DNA from: Phytohabitans aurantiacus
Lineage (GTDB): Bacteria > Actinomycetota > Actinomycetes > Mycobacteriales > Micromonosporaceae
NCBI RefSeq assembly: GCF_027923225.1
Contig: NZ_BSDI01000033.1
Span: 47,908 to 111,907, forward strand
DNA length: 64,000 bases
Direction of reading: 5' to 3'
In this document: positions 8,261 to 15,160 of the stretch, piece by piece
How the letters are laid out: each line of letters begins with the position of its first letter
Numbering within the stretch: the first letter of the stretch is position 1
The notes under the pieces: generated by a model
Databases searched by the model: none
What the model was told of the DNA's origin: nothing
The model's input: the letters and a program-made list of their open reading frames with translations, nothing else
Made by a program: the position numbers and the translations under genes

Positions 8261-8836
8261 TCAGTACTGCGCGTTGATGTGGGCGACGTCGTGGGAATGG
8301 AAGGAGCGCCACCTCGGGTCGTTGCCCGGGATCTCCCCCTCATACATGGCGCAGTCGTGGGCGGACGGAGAGTGGTGACCGAGGCCGATCGAGTGGCCGA
8401 TCTCGTGGAGCACCGTCTTCTGCTGGTCCTCGATGTCCCACGAACCCTCGTTGATCTCGTCGAAGTCGATCCCGATGTTCGCCGAGTCGCACGTGTTGCT
8501 GCCGACCCAGGTCTGGCAGATGGTCCAACCTCGGGTACCGGCCGGAAGGTTGGCGCGCGAGAACCAGATGTCGGTGCCACGTGCGCAGCTCTCCAGGATG
8601 TCGTGCATGTCGGTCTGGTCGTCCAGCCGGTCCATGCCCCACGAGACCCGGGAGCGGTGTACCGGGTAGTCGTCGAAACTGTCCATGTAGCAGTAGGCGT
8701 GCCCGGCGCTGTCCGCCAGATGGGACTCAGGGAACGGGGTCGCGTGTGCCGCCGACGGGGCGACCAGCACGGCGCCCAGCGTGACGACGCCGACCGCGAC
8801 GACGTGGCGCAGGAGTCTGAGGGGTTGCTTGACCAT
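8261..8836 (-). CDS. Secreted metzincin-type zinc metalloprotease
   Basis: This 191-residue precursor starts at ATG 8836 (MVKQPLRLLRHVVAVGVV) with a signal peptide cut after AHA. The zinc motif HEIGHSIGLGH occupies residues 144-154 (ligands H144, H148, H154; catalytic E145). It is followed by a plausible Met-turn in DCAMYEG, so this is a small secreted metzincin. Pro-region and fold subfamily are uncertain. The first gene of a two-gene operon with the lipoprotein, it has a promoter with three 11-bp-spaced TCGAAGC heptads and a TAACCT -10 box that would start transcription within a few bases of the ATG. The longer in-frame upstream extension overlaps the next operon and is rejected. Confidence 0.9.
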   Translation of the reverse strand: MVKQPLRLLRHVVAVGVVTLGAVLVAPSAAHATPFPESHLADSAGHAYCYMDSFDDYPVHRSRVSWGMDRLDDQTDMHDILESCARGTDIWFSRANLPAGTRGWTICQTWVGSNTCDSANIGIDFDEINEGSWDIEDQQKTVLHEIGHSIGLGHHSPSAHDCAMYEGEIPGNDPRWRSFHSHDVAHINAQY

Positions 8837-8844
8837 GGCGTGGA

Positions 8845-8888
8845 AGGTTAGGAGAGCCCGCTTCGAAAGCGCTTCGACTCCGCTTCGA
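8845..8888 (-). promoter_or_regulatory. SARP-type operator (3 x TCGAAGC, 11-bp period) with -10 box
   Basis: Reading the minus strand, TCGAAGC occurs at 8888-8882, 8877-8871 and 8866-8860, each exactly 11 bp from the next. Nine bases after the last heptad comes TAACCT (8850-8845), a -10 candidate. SARP proteins such as ActII-ORF4 and AfsR are known to bind heptad direct repeats with 11-bp spacing placed about 8 bp from the -10. The predicted +1 lies 0-3 bases before ATG 8836, so the mRNA would be nearly leaderless. Confidence 0.7.
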
Positions 8889-8892
8889 ACGG

Positions 8893-9744
8893 TCAGGGCC
8901 AGGCGGCCGGGATGCGTTCGAGCAGGCCGTCGGCGTACACGTCGCGTAGTCGCAGTGGCTCGAGGTGCACGTAGCCGATGTGGCAGTCGCACAGTGAGTT
9001 GGTGCAGGCGCGCGGCCGCAGGGCCGCGCGCCACGTGCCGTCGTAGAGGTTGCCGATCGGCGCCGGGATGAAGTGGCAGCGGCGCACCGTGCCGTCGCCC
9101 AGTACGGAGATGGCGTCGTCGCCGGCGCGGCACGGCAGGCCGAGCGACGGGTGGGGGCGCACGCTGTCACCGAACCGCGGATCCAGGGCGGTCCACCGGC
9201 GCTCCTCCTTGCCGGTGTAGACGTGCCCCTCGGCGGCGTTGACCCACAGGTAGACCGCGGGCGGCAGCGCCTCGCGCAGGGCGACGGCCTCGTCGTAGTG
9301 CTCGGGCAGGCCGACGACACCGACCGAGTACCGGATCCCGAGCTCGTCGAGCTCTCGGCAGCGGGCCAGGAACCGGTCTCGTGTCACCTGGCCGGGATGG
9401 TAGGTGGTCCACAGTGCCGCGACCCGCGGGTCGGCCGCGGCGAGCCAGCCGGTGCGCGCCGCGAGGTTGGTCTGGATCGCGACCCGGGCCACGTGCGGCA
9501 GGTGCGACAGGCGCACGATCGCGTCGCGGTACCAGGAGCGGGTCAGGCCCTCGCCCCACGGGGTGAACAGCACCGACAGCCGCCGGTCGGTGGTCGCCTC
9601 CACCCAGCCGGTGAACCGTCGCAGGTCGGCCCGGTCGGCGCGCAGCAGGTGCGGCGGATCGACCCGTTTGGCGAACGGACAGTATGGACAGTCGTAGTTG
9701 CAGCTCGCGAGGGGGCCGCGGTACAGCACGTAGAGGTCGTTCAT
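8893..9744 (-). CDS. STM4011 family radical SAM protein
   Basis: 283 residues from ATG 9744. The radical SAM cluster motif CNYDCPYC gives Cys15, Cys19 and Cys22. The C-terminal region holds a further Cys group (LPCRAGDD, RRCHF, RACTNSLCDC) that resembles a SPASM-like auxiliary cluster site. The start overlaps the STM4012 stop by 4 bp (ATGA), and it is the last gene of the five-gene STM4015-STM4011 operon. The family is named after Salmonella STM4011; its substrate is not known. It probably modifies a small molecule or peptide together with the other operon products. Confidence 0.9.
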   Translation of the reverse strand: MNDLYVLYRGPLASCNYDCPYCPFAKRVDPPHLLRADRADLRRFTGWVEATTDRRLSVLFTPWGEGLTRSWYRDAIVRLSHLPHVARVAIQTNLAARTGWLAAADPRVAALWTTYHPGQVTRDRFLARCRELDELGIRYSVGVVGLPEHYDEAVALREALPPAVYLWVNAAEGHVYTGKEERRWTALDPRFGDSVRPHPSLGLPCRAGDDAISVLGDGTVRRCHFIPAPIGNLYDGTWRAALRPRACTNSLCDCHIGYVHLEPLRLRDVYADGLLERIPAAWP

Positions 9745-11045
9745 CGCGGGACGTAGGCTCCCATCGCCGCACGGACCTGGCCCGATACCAACCACGGGCC
9801 GATGGCGTCGGACCAGGCGAGCCCCTCGGGTGTGAGCGTGGTGCGGGTCTCGTCGAGCCAGCCGCGCTCCACCAGCTCGGCCAGCTGCGGGAAGTCGGTG
9901 TCGTGGCCGGTGCCGAACCGGGTCCGGTAGGCGTGCGCGTCGACGCCTTCGGCACGCAGCAGCGACTTGAGCAGCCATCGGCGCCGCTGCTCCACCGCGT
10001 CGAGGCGGAAGCCGATCTCCGCGTACCGGAAGTCGCCGGCGGCGCGGCTCAGGTAGTCGTCGAGCACCGCGCGGACCTGCGAGACGGCGACCGCGTAGTC
10101 TAACGAGTAGTGCAGGTCGGTGGTGTACGACCGGGCGCCGCAGCCCAGGCCGACCATGCCGTCGTCCTGGCAGCAGTACTCGGGCCCGTCCGGCACGGGA
10201 GCGTCGGCGCGGCGGAACTGCCGCATCGAGTGGCGCACGTATCCGGCCCCGGTGAGCACGTCGACCGCCTGCCGGTACAGCTCCTGCCGGTGCCGGTCCC
10301 AGTCGGCGCGGGCGTGGGCGCGCCGGCCGAGCCCGGTCAGCGGCCGCACGTAGAGCGGGTACAGGTACAGCTCCTCGGGCCGCCAGCGCAGCGCCTCGTC
10401 GAGCGACTGCTGCCAGGTCTGCGCGGTCTGCCCGTCGATGCCGTAGATGAGGTCGACGTTGAGCACCGGGATCCGCGCGTCTCTGATGGACTCCAGCGCG
10501 GCGTCCACTTCGGACCGGCGTTGTGGCCGGCCGGCGGCGCGCGCCTCCGTGTCCAGGAAGCTCTGCACCCCGATGCTGACCCGGGTGGTGCCGTGTGCGG
10601 CGAGCACGGCGAGACGGTCGGGGGTGGCGGTCGCCGGCGATGTCTCCACCGACAGCGGGACCGCGGTGGTGCCGAACGCGTCACCGACGATCGCGAACAG
10701 GCCTTCCAGCTCGGGCGCCGTCAGGTACGTCGGTGTGCCGCCGCCGATCGCCAGCCGGGCGAACGAGGCGTTTGGGCAGAGGCTGCCCCGGACGGCGGTG
10801 GCCTGCCGGCGCAGCTGGGCGAGGTACGCGGTGACCTGCTCGGCGGGCGGGTTGGCGCGGGTGAACAGGTTGCAGAAGCCGCACCGCATCTCGCAGAACG
10901 GCAGGTGCACGTATCCGAAGAGAGCGTCCTGCGGCTCGGCCGCCCACACCTCGTCGAGCGGCGGCCGGGGGTCCAGCTTCCGGTACGCGGTCTTGTGCGG
11001 GTACGCGTACAGGTAGCCCTGGTACGGCGAGTCGTCGACGTTCAT
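9741..11045 (-). CDS. STM4012 family radical SAM protein (HemN-like)
   Basis: 434 residues from ATG 11045. CEMRCGFC places the 4Fe-4S ligands at Cys51, Cys55 and Cys58. The surrounding sequence (YVHLPFCEMRCGFCNLF, LAIGGGTPTYL, VSIGVQSFLDTEARA) is that of the HemN/coproporphyrinogen-dehydrogenase-like branch of radical SAM enzymes. A winged-helix-like C-terminus is also HemN-like. Both ends overlap neighbouring genes by 4 bp (ATGA), showing translational coupling with STM4013 and STM4011. A haem-pathway role is not implied; family members in this operon are of unknown chemistry. Confidence 0.92.
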   Translation of the reverse strand: MNVDDSPYQGYLYAYPHKTAYRKLDPRPPLDEVWAAEPQDALFGYVHLPFCEMRCGFCNLFTRANPPAEQVTAYLAQLRRQATAVRGSLCPNASFARLAIGGGTPTYLTAPELEGLFAIVGDAFGTTAVPLSVETSPATATPDRLAVLAAHGTTRVSIGVQSFLDTEARAAGRPQRRSEVDAALESIRDARIPVLNVDLIYGIDGQTAQTWQQSLDEALRWRPEELYLYPLYVRPLTGLGRRAHARADWDRHRQELYRQAVDVLTGAGYVRHSMRQFRRADAPVPDGPEYCCQDDGMVGLGCGARSYTTDLHYSLDYAVAVSQVRAVLDDYLSRAAGDFRYAEIGFRLDAVEQRRRWLLKSLLRAEGVDAHAYRTRFGTGHDTDFPQLAELVERGWLDETRTTLTPEGLAWSDAIGPWLVSGQVRAAMGAYVPR

Positions 11046-11839
11046 GACGGCTCCAGGATGAAGTCGGCGTACGGGACGGTCCACACCGCCTCGTGGGCGA
11101 CCCGGTGGCCGACGTGACCGTCTTCCCCGTACAGGGTGCCGTGATCCGAGCAGATGATCACCTGGCAGGGCCGCCCCCGCCCGGCGACCAGAGCGAACAG
11201 GCGCCCGAGCTTGCTATCCACGTACTCCAGGGCGGCGGCGTGCGTGTCCAGACCGTCTTCGGCCGCACCCGGGACGTAGTGCCTGTTGGGCTGGTGCAGG
11301 GCGGCGACGTTGACGAACGTGAACAGCGGCCGCCCCGCCGGCAGCCCGCCGATGATCGTTTCGAGGCGGTCGATCTGGGCGCCGAGGCAGTCCGGGGCGG
11401 TCACGCCGAACGACTTCTCCCAGTGCGCCTCGGCGAACAGGCCGGGCAGCACGCGGCCCAGGGGAGCGCCCGGGTTGAAGAAGCCGACACCGCCCAGGCA
11501 GACCGTGTGGTATCCGGCGGCGGCCAGCCCGGTCGGCAGGTCGGCGGCGTCGAACACGTACGTGCCCGGGCCGCTGGTCTCGCTGCCGCCGAACCGGGCG
11601 GCGAACATCCGCTCGTGCGGGCCGGGCGTCACCGGGGTCGGCAGGAAGCCGGCGAAGAACGCGTGATGCGCCGCGTAGGTGAAGCTGGCCGGGGTGTGCC
11701 GCCGCTCCCAGGCGCCACCGGGCAGGACCTTCGCCAGCCACGGGGTGCGGCCGCTCGCCAGGCACCGCACCGCCACGTCGTAGCGCAGCGTGTCGAGAGT
11801 GACGAAAAGCAGGTCGTGGCTGCCGATCAGAGCTCGCAC
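11042..11839 (-). CDS. STM4013/SEN3800 family hydrolase (alkaline-phosphatase fold)
   Basis: 265 residues from GTG 11839 (VRALIGSHDLLFVTLDTLRYD); a TTG at 11854 is an alternative. LDTLR at residues 15-19 carries the sulfatase/phosphatase-type Asp-Thr nucleophile region. The C-terminal IICSDHGTLYGEDGHVGH supplies the paired Asp-His metal ligands of the alkaline phosphatase superfamily. It overlaps the STM4014 3' end by 13 bp and STM4012 by 4 bp. The expected chemistry is hydrolysis or transfer of a phosphate or sulfate ester on the operon product, by family inference only. Confidence 0.9.
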   Translation of the reverse strand: MRALIGSHDLLFVTLDTLRYDVAVRCLASGRTPWLAKVLPGGAWERRHTPASFTYAAHHAFFAGFLPTPVTPGPHERMFAARFGGSETSGPGTYVFDAADLPTGLAAAGYHTVCLGGVGFFNPGAPLGRVLPGLFAEAHWEKSFGVTAPDCLGAQIDRLETIIGGLPAGRPLFTFVNVAALHQPNRHYVPGAAEDGLDTHAAALEYVDSKLGRLFALVAGRGRPCQVIICSDHGTLYGEDGHVGHRVAHEAVWTVPYADFILEPS

Positions 11840-12903
11840 GCCACACCCGCCCAACCGCTGGCGATCGCCGCCACCTGCGCCCCGTAGGTGTCGAGCCCAT
11901 CGGCGAGCACGCCCGGCAGCAGGTCACCGAACGCGTTGACCTCCGCCACCGCGTGGTCGCGCCACCCCACCCGAAACATCAGGTCGACACCGACGTGCAG
12001 GGTGCGGGGGAAGCACTCGGCCACCCGCGCGCACGTGCGCATCGCCGCCGCCCACCGCTGATCGCCGGCCGCGGCCCGAACCGCGGCGGTGTCGCCGCGG
12101 GCGTTGCCCAGGTGCAGGTTGGTCATCGGCGACCGGCTGGTGCGGACCACCACGTGCCGCGGCTCGCCGGCGATCACGACCACCCGGAGGTCGAGGACGC
12201 GGTCGGCGAGGGCGGCCTTCGGGTACCAGCGTTCGACGTGCAACCCGTCCGGAGCCAGCCGGTCCACAATGGACCTGATCGGGGCCTCGTCGTCGTAGCG
12301 GCGTACCCGAAGGTTGTTGAAGATCCGCCCCTCGCTCAGCTCGACCGAGGTGACCGCCGTGATCCGCCGCCCCGCCACCGCGAGCGCCAGCACCCCCGAC
12401 GCCGACGAGCCGTAGGCGGGCTTGACGAAGACCCGGTGCCACCCCGCCAGGTCCATCGCCGCGCGCAGCGACTCGTAACCGTGTACCGGGCCGAGGGCCG
12501 GCGGCACCGGGATGCCGGCCGCCGCCAGCACGGCGTGGCAGCGCGGCTTCGCCGTCATGGTCAGGATGTCGGCGGGCTGGTTCACCAACTCGCCGCCGCC
12601 GGCCGCGACCCGCCCGAGCGCCTCCCGCAGCCCCGCGAACGCGGCCGCCGTGCCGAGAATCTCCGCGTGCTCGGCCACCGTGGCGGGACGGCCGGTGCCC
12701 AGCTCGCGCAGCAGGCGGTCGACCTCGGCGTCTTCGCCCGGCGAATCGATCCGCACCAGCGTGCCCGGCCCGGGAACCCGCCCGGACAGCAGCACGTCGC
12801 GCCACGGATAGACCTCCGGTGCCGGCAGCCCGGCCCGCCGCGCGGCCGCGTCGAACAGCGCGATCCGCCGGTTTTCCGGGTTGCCGACGACGGCCAGGCG
12901 CAC
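11827..12903 (-). CDS. STM4014 family protein, ATP-grasp-like
   Basis: GTG 12903 shares its final base with the TAG of STM4015 (sequence TAGTG), and the 358-residue product starts VRLAVVGNPENRRIALF. The middle and C-terminal parts look like a RimK-type ATP-grasp ligase. VFVKPAYGSSASGV is a phosphate-binding loop candidate, and LRVVVIAGEPRHVVVRTS, HVGVDLMF and VAEVNAFGDLLPG follow, the last resembling the metal-binding NxN/ExN end motif. Activity would be ATP-dependent carboxylate-amine ligation. Operon partners imply a joint biosynthetic or tailoring pathway. Confidence 0.88.
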   Translation of the reverse strand: MRLAVVGNPENRRIALFDAAARRAGLPAPEVYPWRDVLLSGRVPGPGTLVRIDSPGEDAEVDRLLRELGTGRPATVAEHAEILGTAAAFAGLREALGRVAAGGGELVNQPADILTMTAKPRCHAVLAAAGIPVPPALGPVHGYESLRAAMDLAGWHRVFVKPAYGSSASGVLALAVAGRRITAVTSVELSEGRIFNNLRVRRYDDEAPIRSIVDRLAPDGLHVERWYPKAALADRVLDLRVVVIAGEPRHVVVRTSRSPMTNLHLGNARGDTAAVRAAAGDQRWAAAMRTCARVAECFPRTLHVGVDLMFRVGWRDHAVAEVNAFGDLLPGVLADGLDTYGAQVAAIASGWAGVACEL

Positions 12904-13823
12904 TACTCCGACACCGCGGTGTAGCGGCCCCACTCCTCCTCCTCCTGCTCGTCGGAGACATCGACCGCGACGCCCGGCAGCTCCTCGACCAGCCGCTGCG
13001 CCAGCTCGGGCGACATGAAGTGGTGGCTCAGGTCGAGCGACTTGAGGTGGGTGAGCGGCTGGCCGGCCAGCAGCGCCTCGGCGCCGGTGTCGCCGAGCAC
13101 GCCCTTGGACAGGTCCAGCTCGGTGAGCCGGGCGACCACCGGCGCGGCGGCGACGGCCGCGGCGACCTCGTCGGCGATCTCGGCGTTGCACAGGCCGAGG
13201 TGGGTGAGCGCGGGCAGCGAGCGCCCGGCCAGGATTGGCGCGAGGTCGTCGGCGCGCGCGTCGCCACCGTACTGCTCGACGCCCAGCCACAGCTCCAGGT
13301 GCGTCAGGTTGGGCAGGTCGCAGGCGCCGATGGCCCGGATCACCTCGGCGGGCAGGCCGCCGGACTGCAGCACCAGCTCGCGCAGGCCCTCGTGCCGCAC
13401 CGGCGTCAGCTCCAGGCCCTCCGCCCCGCGCACCCACAGGCGCTCCAGGGCCGGAAGCGCCTTCAACAGCGGGGTGATGTCGTCCTGGTGGATCCAGGAG
13501 ATCTCGCACTGCTCGGAGGTCATGTCTCCGATGAACAGCGCCCGCAGCGCGCCGAGTCGCGCCGCGTTGTCGACCAGCAGGTCGACCGGGAACGGGTCCT
13601 CGTAGGCCGACCCCCACTCACCGGCGATCAGCGCGGTGGGCCCGGCCGGCCCGCAAAGCTCCAGCACCTGCGCGAACGCCGCGGCGAACTCCTCCGGTGC
13701 GGCCTCGAAGTCGTCCATGTCGATGCGCCAGGCCACCGCGGACGGGTCAGCCGTGCTCTGCCCCTCCTCCAGCTCCACGACCGGCAGGCCCGCGAATGTC
13801 GTCAGAGGTCGGTTGATGGTCAC
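12903..13823 (-). CDS. STM4015 family protein, leucine-rich-repeat type
   Basis: 306 residues from ATG 13823 (MTINRPLTTFAGLPVVELEE). The body has ribonuclease-inhibitor-like repeats: LPNLTHLELWLG, LPALTHLGLCNAEI, RLTELDLSKGVLGDTGAEAL, LTHLKSLDLSHHF. An acidic patch (DEQEEEEWG) precedes the C-terminus. It is first in the STM4015-4011 operon, so the promoter should lie in 13824-13907. The likely role is a protein-protein scaffold or recognition subunit for the enzymes encoded downstream. Confidence 0.9.
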   Translation of the reverse strand: MTINRPLTTFAGLPVVELEEGQSTADPSAVAWRIDMDDFEAAPEEFAAAFAQVLELCGPAGPTALIAGEWGSAYEDPFPVDLLVDNAARLGALRALFIGDMTSEQCEISWIHQDDITPLLKALPALERLWVRGAEGLELTPVRHEGLRELVLQSGGLPAEVIRAIGACDLPNLTHLELWLGVEQYGGDARADDLAPILAGRSLPALTHLGLCNAEIADEVAAAVAAAPVVARLTELDLSKGVLGDTGAEALLAGQPLTHLKSLDLSHHFMSPELAQRLVEELPGVAVDVSDEQEEEEWGRYTAVSE

Positions 13824-13907
13824 GGAACTCCCTCGGCGGTAGTCACACCTTCCAGAACAGCCGAGACAGTAGCAACGTCCACCGACACTCGCGCGCCCCC
13901 GCGGTTG

Positions 13908-14879
13908 TCAGGCGCCGACCCAGCGGTGGTAGGCGTCCAGGTCGACGTTGCTGCCGCAGACGATGGTGGCCACGTGGCGGCCGGCGAAGCGGTCACGGTC
14001 TTCCAGGATGGCCGCGACGCCGAGAGCCGCGGACGGTTCGACGACCAGGCCCGCGCGCTCCAGGAGCAGCCGCATGCCGGTGACGATCGAAGCCTCGTGG
14101 ACCAGGACGGCGTCGTCGGCCACCTGCAGCAGGTCGTCCAGGACCTCCGGGATCGGGTACCGGCCGGCGACGCCGTCGGCGATGGTGTCGTACGAGTCCG
14201 TGGTGACGACCCGGCGCTCGTGCCAGGAGCGGGTCATCGCGGGGGCGCCGTGCGGCTGTACACAGATAACCTCGACGCCCGGCGACAGCGTCTTGAGGAC
14301 GTAGCCGACGCCGGTGGCCATCGCGCCGCCGCCCAGGGCGATCAGTACGGTGTCCACAGAGGACGCGTCGCTCGCCAGCTCCAGGCCGATGGTCGCGGCG
14401 CCCTCGCAGGTCTCGATGTCGAGGCTGTCCTCGACGCGCCGGACGCCGCGCTCGTCCGCGATGTCCACGGCTCGTGCGCGGGCCATCTCGAAGTCGCCGT
14501 CGACCAGCTCCAGCTCCGCGCCCAGCGCGCGGATCCGCTCCAGCTTGGCGGCGGGTGCCCCGCGTGATGCCACCACCGTCACGTCGATGCCGCGGCGGCG
14601 ACCGGACCACGCGAGTGCCTGGCCGAGGTTGCCGGCGCTGGCGCACACCGCGGCGGTGCGGCCCTGCGCGGCCAGCTCGCTGGCGACGAGCTCGGTGCCG
14701 CGGCCCTTGAAGCTGCGCACCGGGTTCGCCGTTTCCAGCTTGACGCTGACCGCACAGCCGAGCTCGCGCCCCAACGCGTCGGGCTGGTACAGCGGCGTGT
14801 CCAGGAAGATCGGGTCGATGACCTCGCGAGCGGCGCGGATCCGGTCGAGATCCAGTCGCGTCGTGACCATGATCAGCAA
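13908..14879 (-). CDS. Threonine/serine dehydratase-like PLP enzyme (fold type II)
   Basis: 323 residues from ATG 14879 (ATG 14870 is an alternative). The PLP lysine lies in PVRSFKGRG (Lys58). CASAGNLGQALAW matches the substrate-binding loop, and IALGGGAMATG is the phosphate-binding Gly-rich loop, although with Ala-Met where GGGGL is usual. The length suits a catabolic-type dehydratase without a regulatory ACT domain. It may be a threonine dehydratase or a related beta-eliminating enzyme. It is read in the same direction as the STM operon but separated from it by 84 bp. Confidence 0.88.
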   Translation of the reverse strand: MLIMVTTRLDLDRIRAAREVIDPIFLDTPLYQPDALGRELGCAVSVKLETANPVRSFKGRGTELVASELAAQGRTAAVCASAGNLGQALAWSGRRRGIDVTVVASRGAPAAKLERIRALGAELELVDGDFEMARARAVDIADERGVRRVEDSLDIETCEGAATIGLELASDASSVDTVLIALGGGAMATGVGYVLKTLSPGVEVICVQPHGAPAMTRSWHERRVVTTDSYDTIADGVAGRYPIPEVLDDLLQVADDAVLVHEASIVTGMRLLLERAGLVVEPSAALGVAAILEDRDRFAGRHVATIVCGSNVDLDAYHRWVGA

Positions 14880-14910
14880 CCTACCGCACCGTGCCAGGTC
14901 AACCGATCTG

Positions 14911-15160
14911 AGCTACCGCGATGCTCGTCGTGGCGCGGACCGTCGCTCCCGCGGCCTCGCCCTCCGCGTCCAGTCACGCTCAAGATCCCGACAAAATCCC
15001 CGATTTTGTCGGCTCAGACGCGCTCGGAGGCAGCAACATCCGGGATTTCGCTGTCATGCGGGCGGGTTGTGTGGACGCGGGCGGTGAGGCCGCGGGAGCA
15101 ACGGATCTGGACCGCGACGGGCGTCGCGGTAGCTCGGCGTCTCTTGGAATGGTCCTCTAA
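14911..15160. repeat. Dispersed repeat, inverted pair (copies 1a and 1b)
   Basis: Copy 1b (about 15064-15160, plus) contains GGTTGTGT, GTGAGGCCGCGGGAGCAACG and CGTCGCGGTAGCTC, and ends CCTCTAAG. Copy 1a (14911-14971) is the same core on the minus strand. They flank the hairpin at 14988-15012. The same roughly 110-bp unit recurs near 36.4, 39.9 and 41.7 kb. The end of copy 1b supplies the stop codon of the LuxR-type gene. There is no coding evidence in the unit. Confidence 0.75.
14988..15012. terminator. Perfect 10-bp hairpin, likely bidirectional terminator
   Basis: CCGACAAAAT (14988-14997) pairs perfectly with ATTTTGTCGG (15003-15012) around a 5-base loop. It lies between two inverted copies of the dispersed repeat, downstream of the LuxR-type gene, whose transcript it probably ends. 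Confidence 0.6.

Noticed and set aside
8837..9133. Upstream extension of the metalloprotease gene
   Set aside because: It would overlap the STM4011 gene and run through the SARP boxes and -10; the signal peptide begins at ATG 8836.
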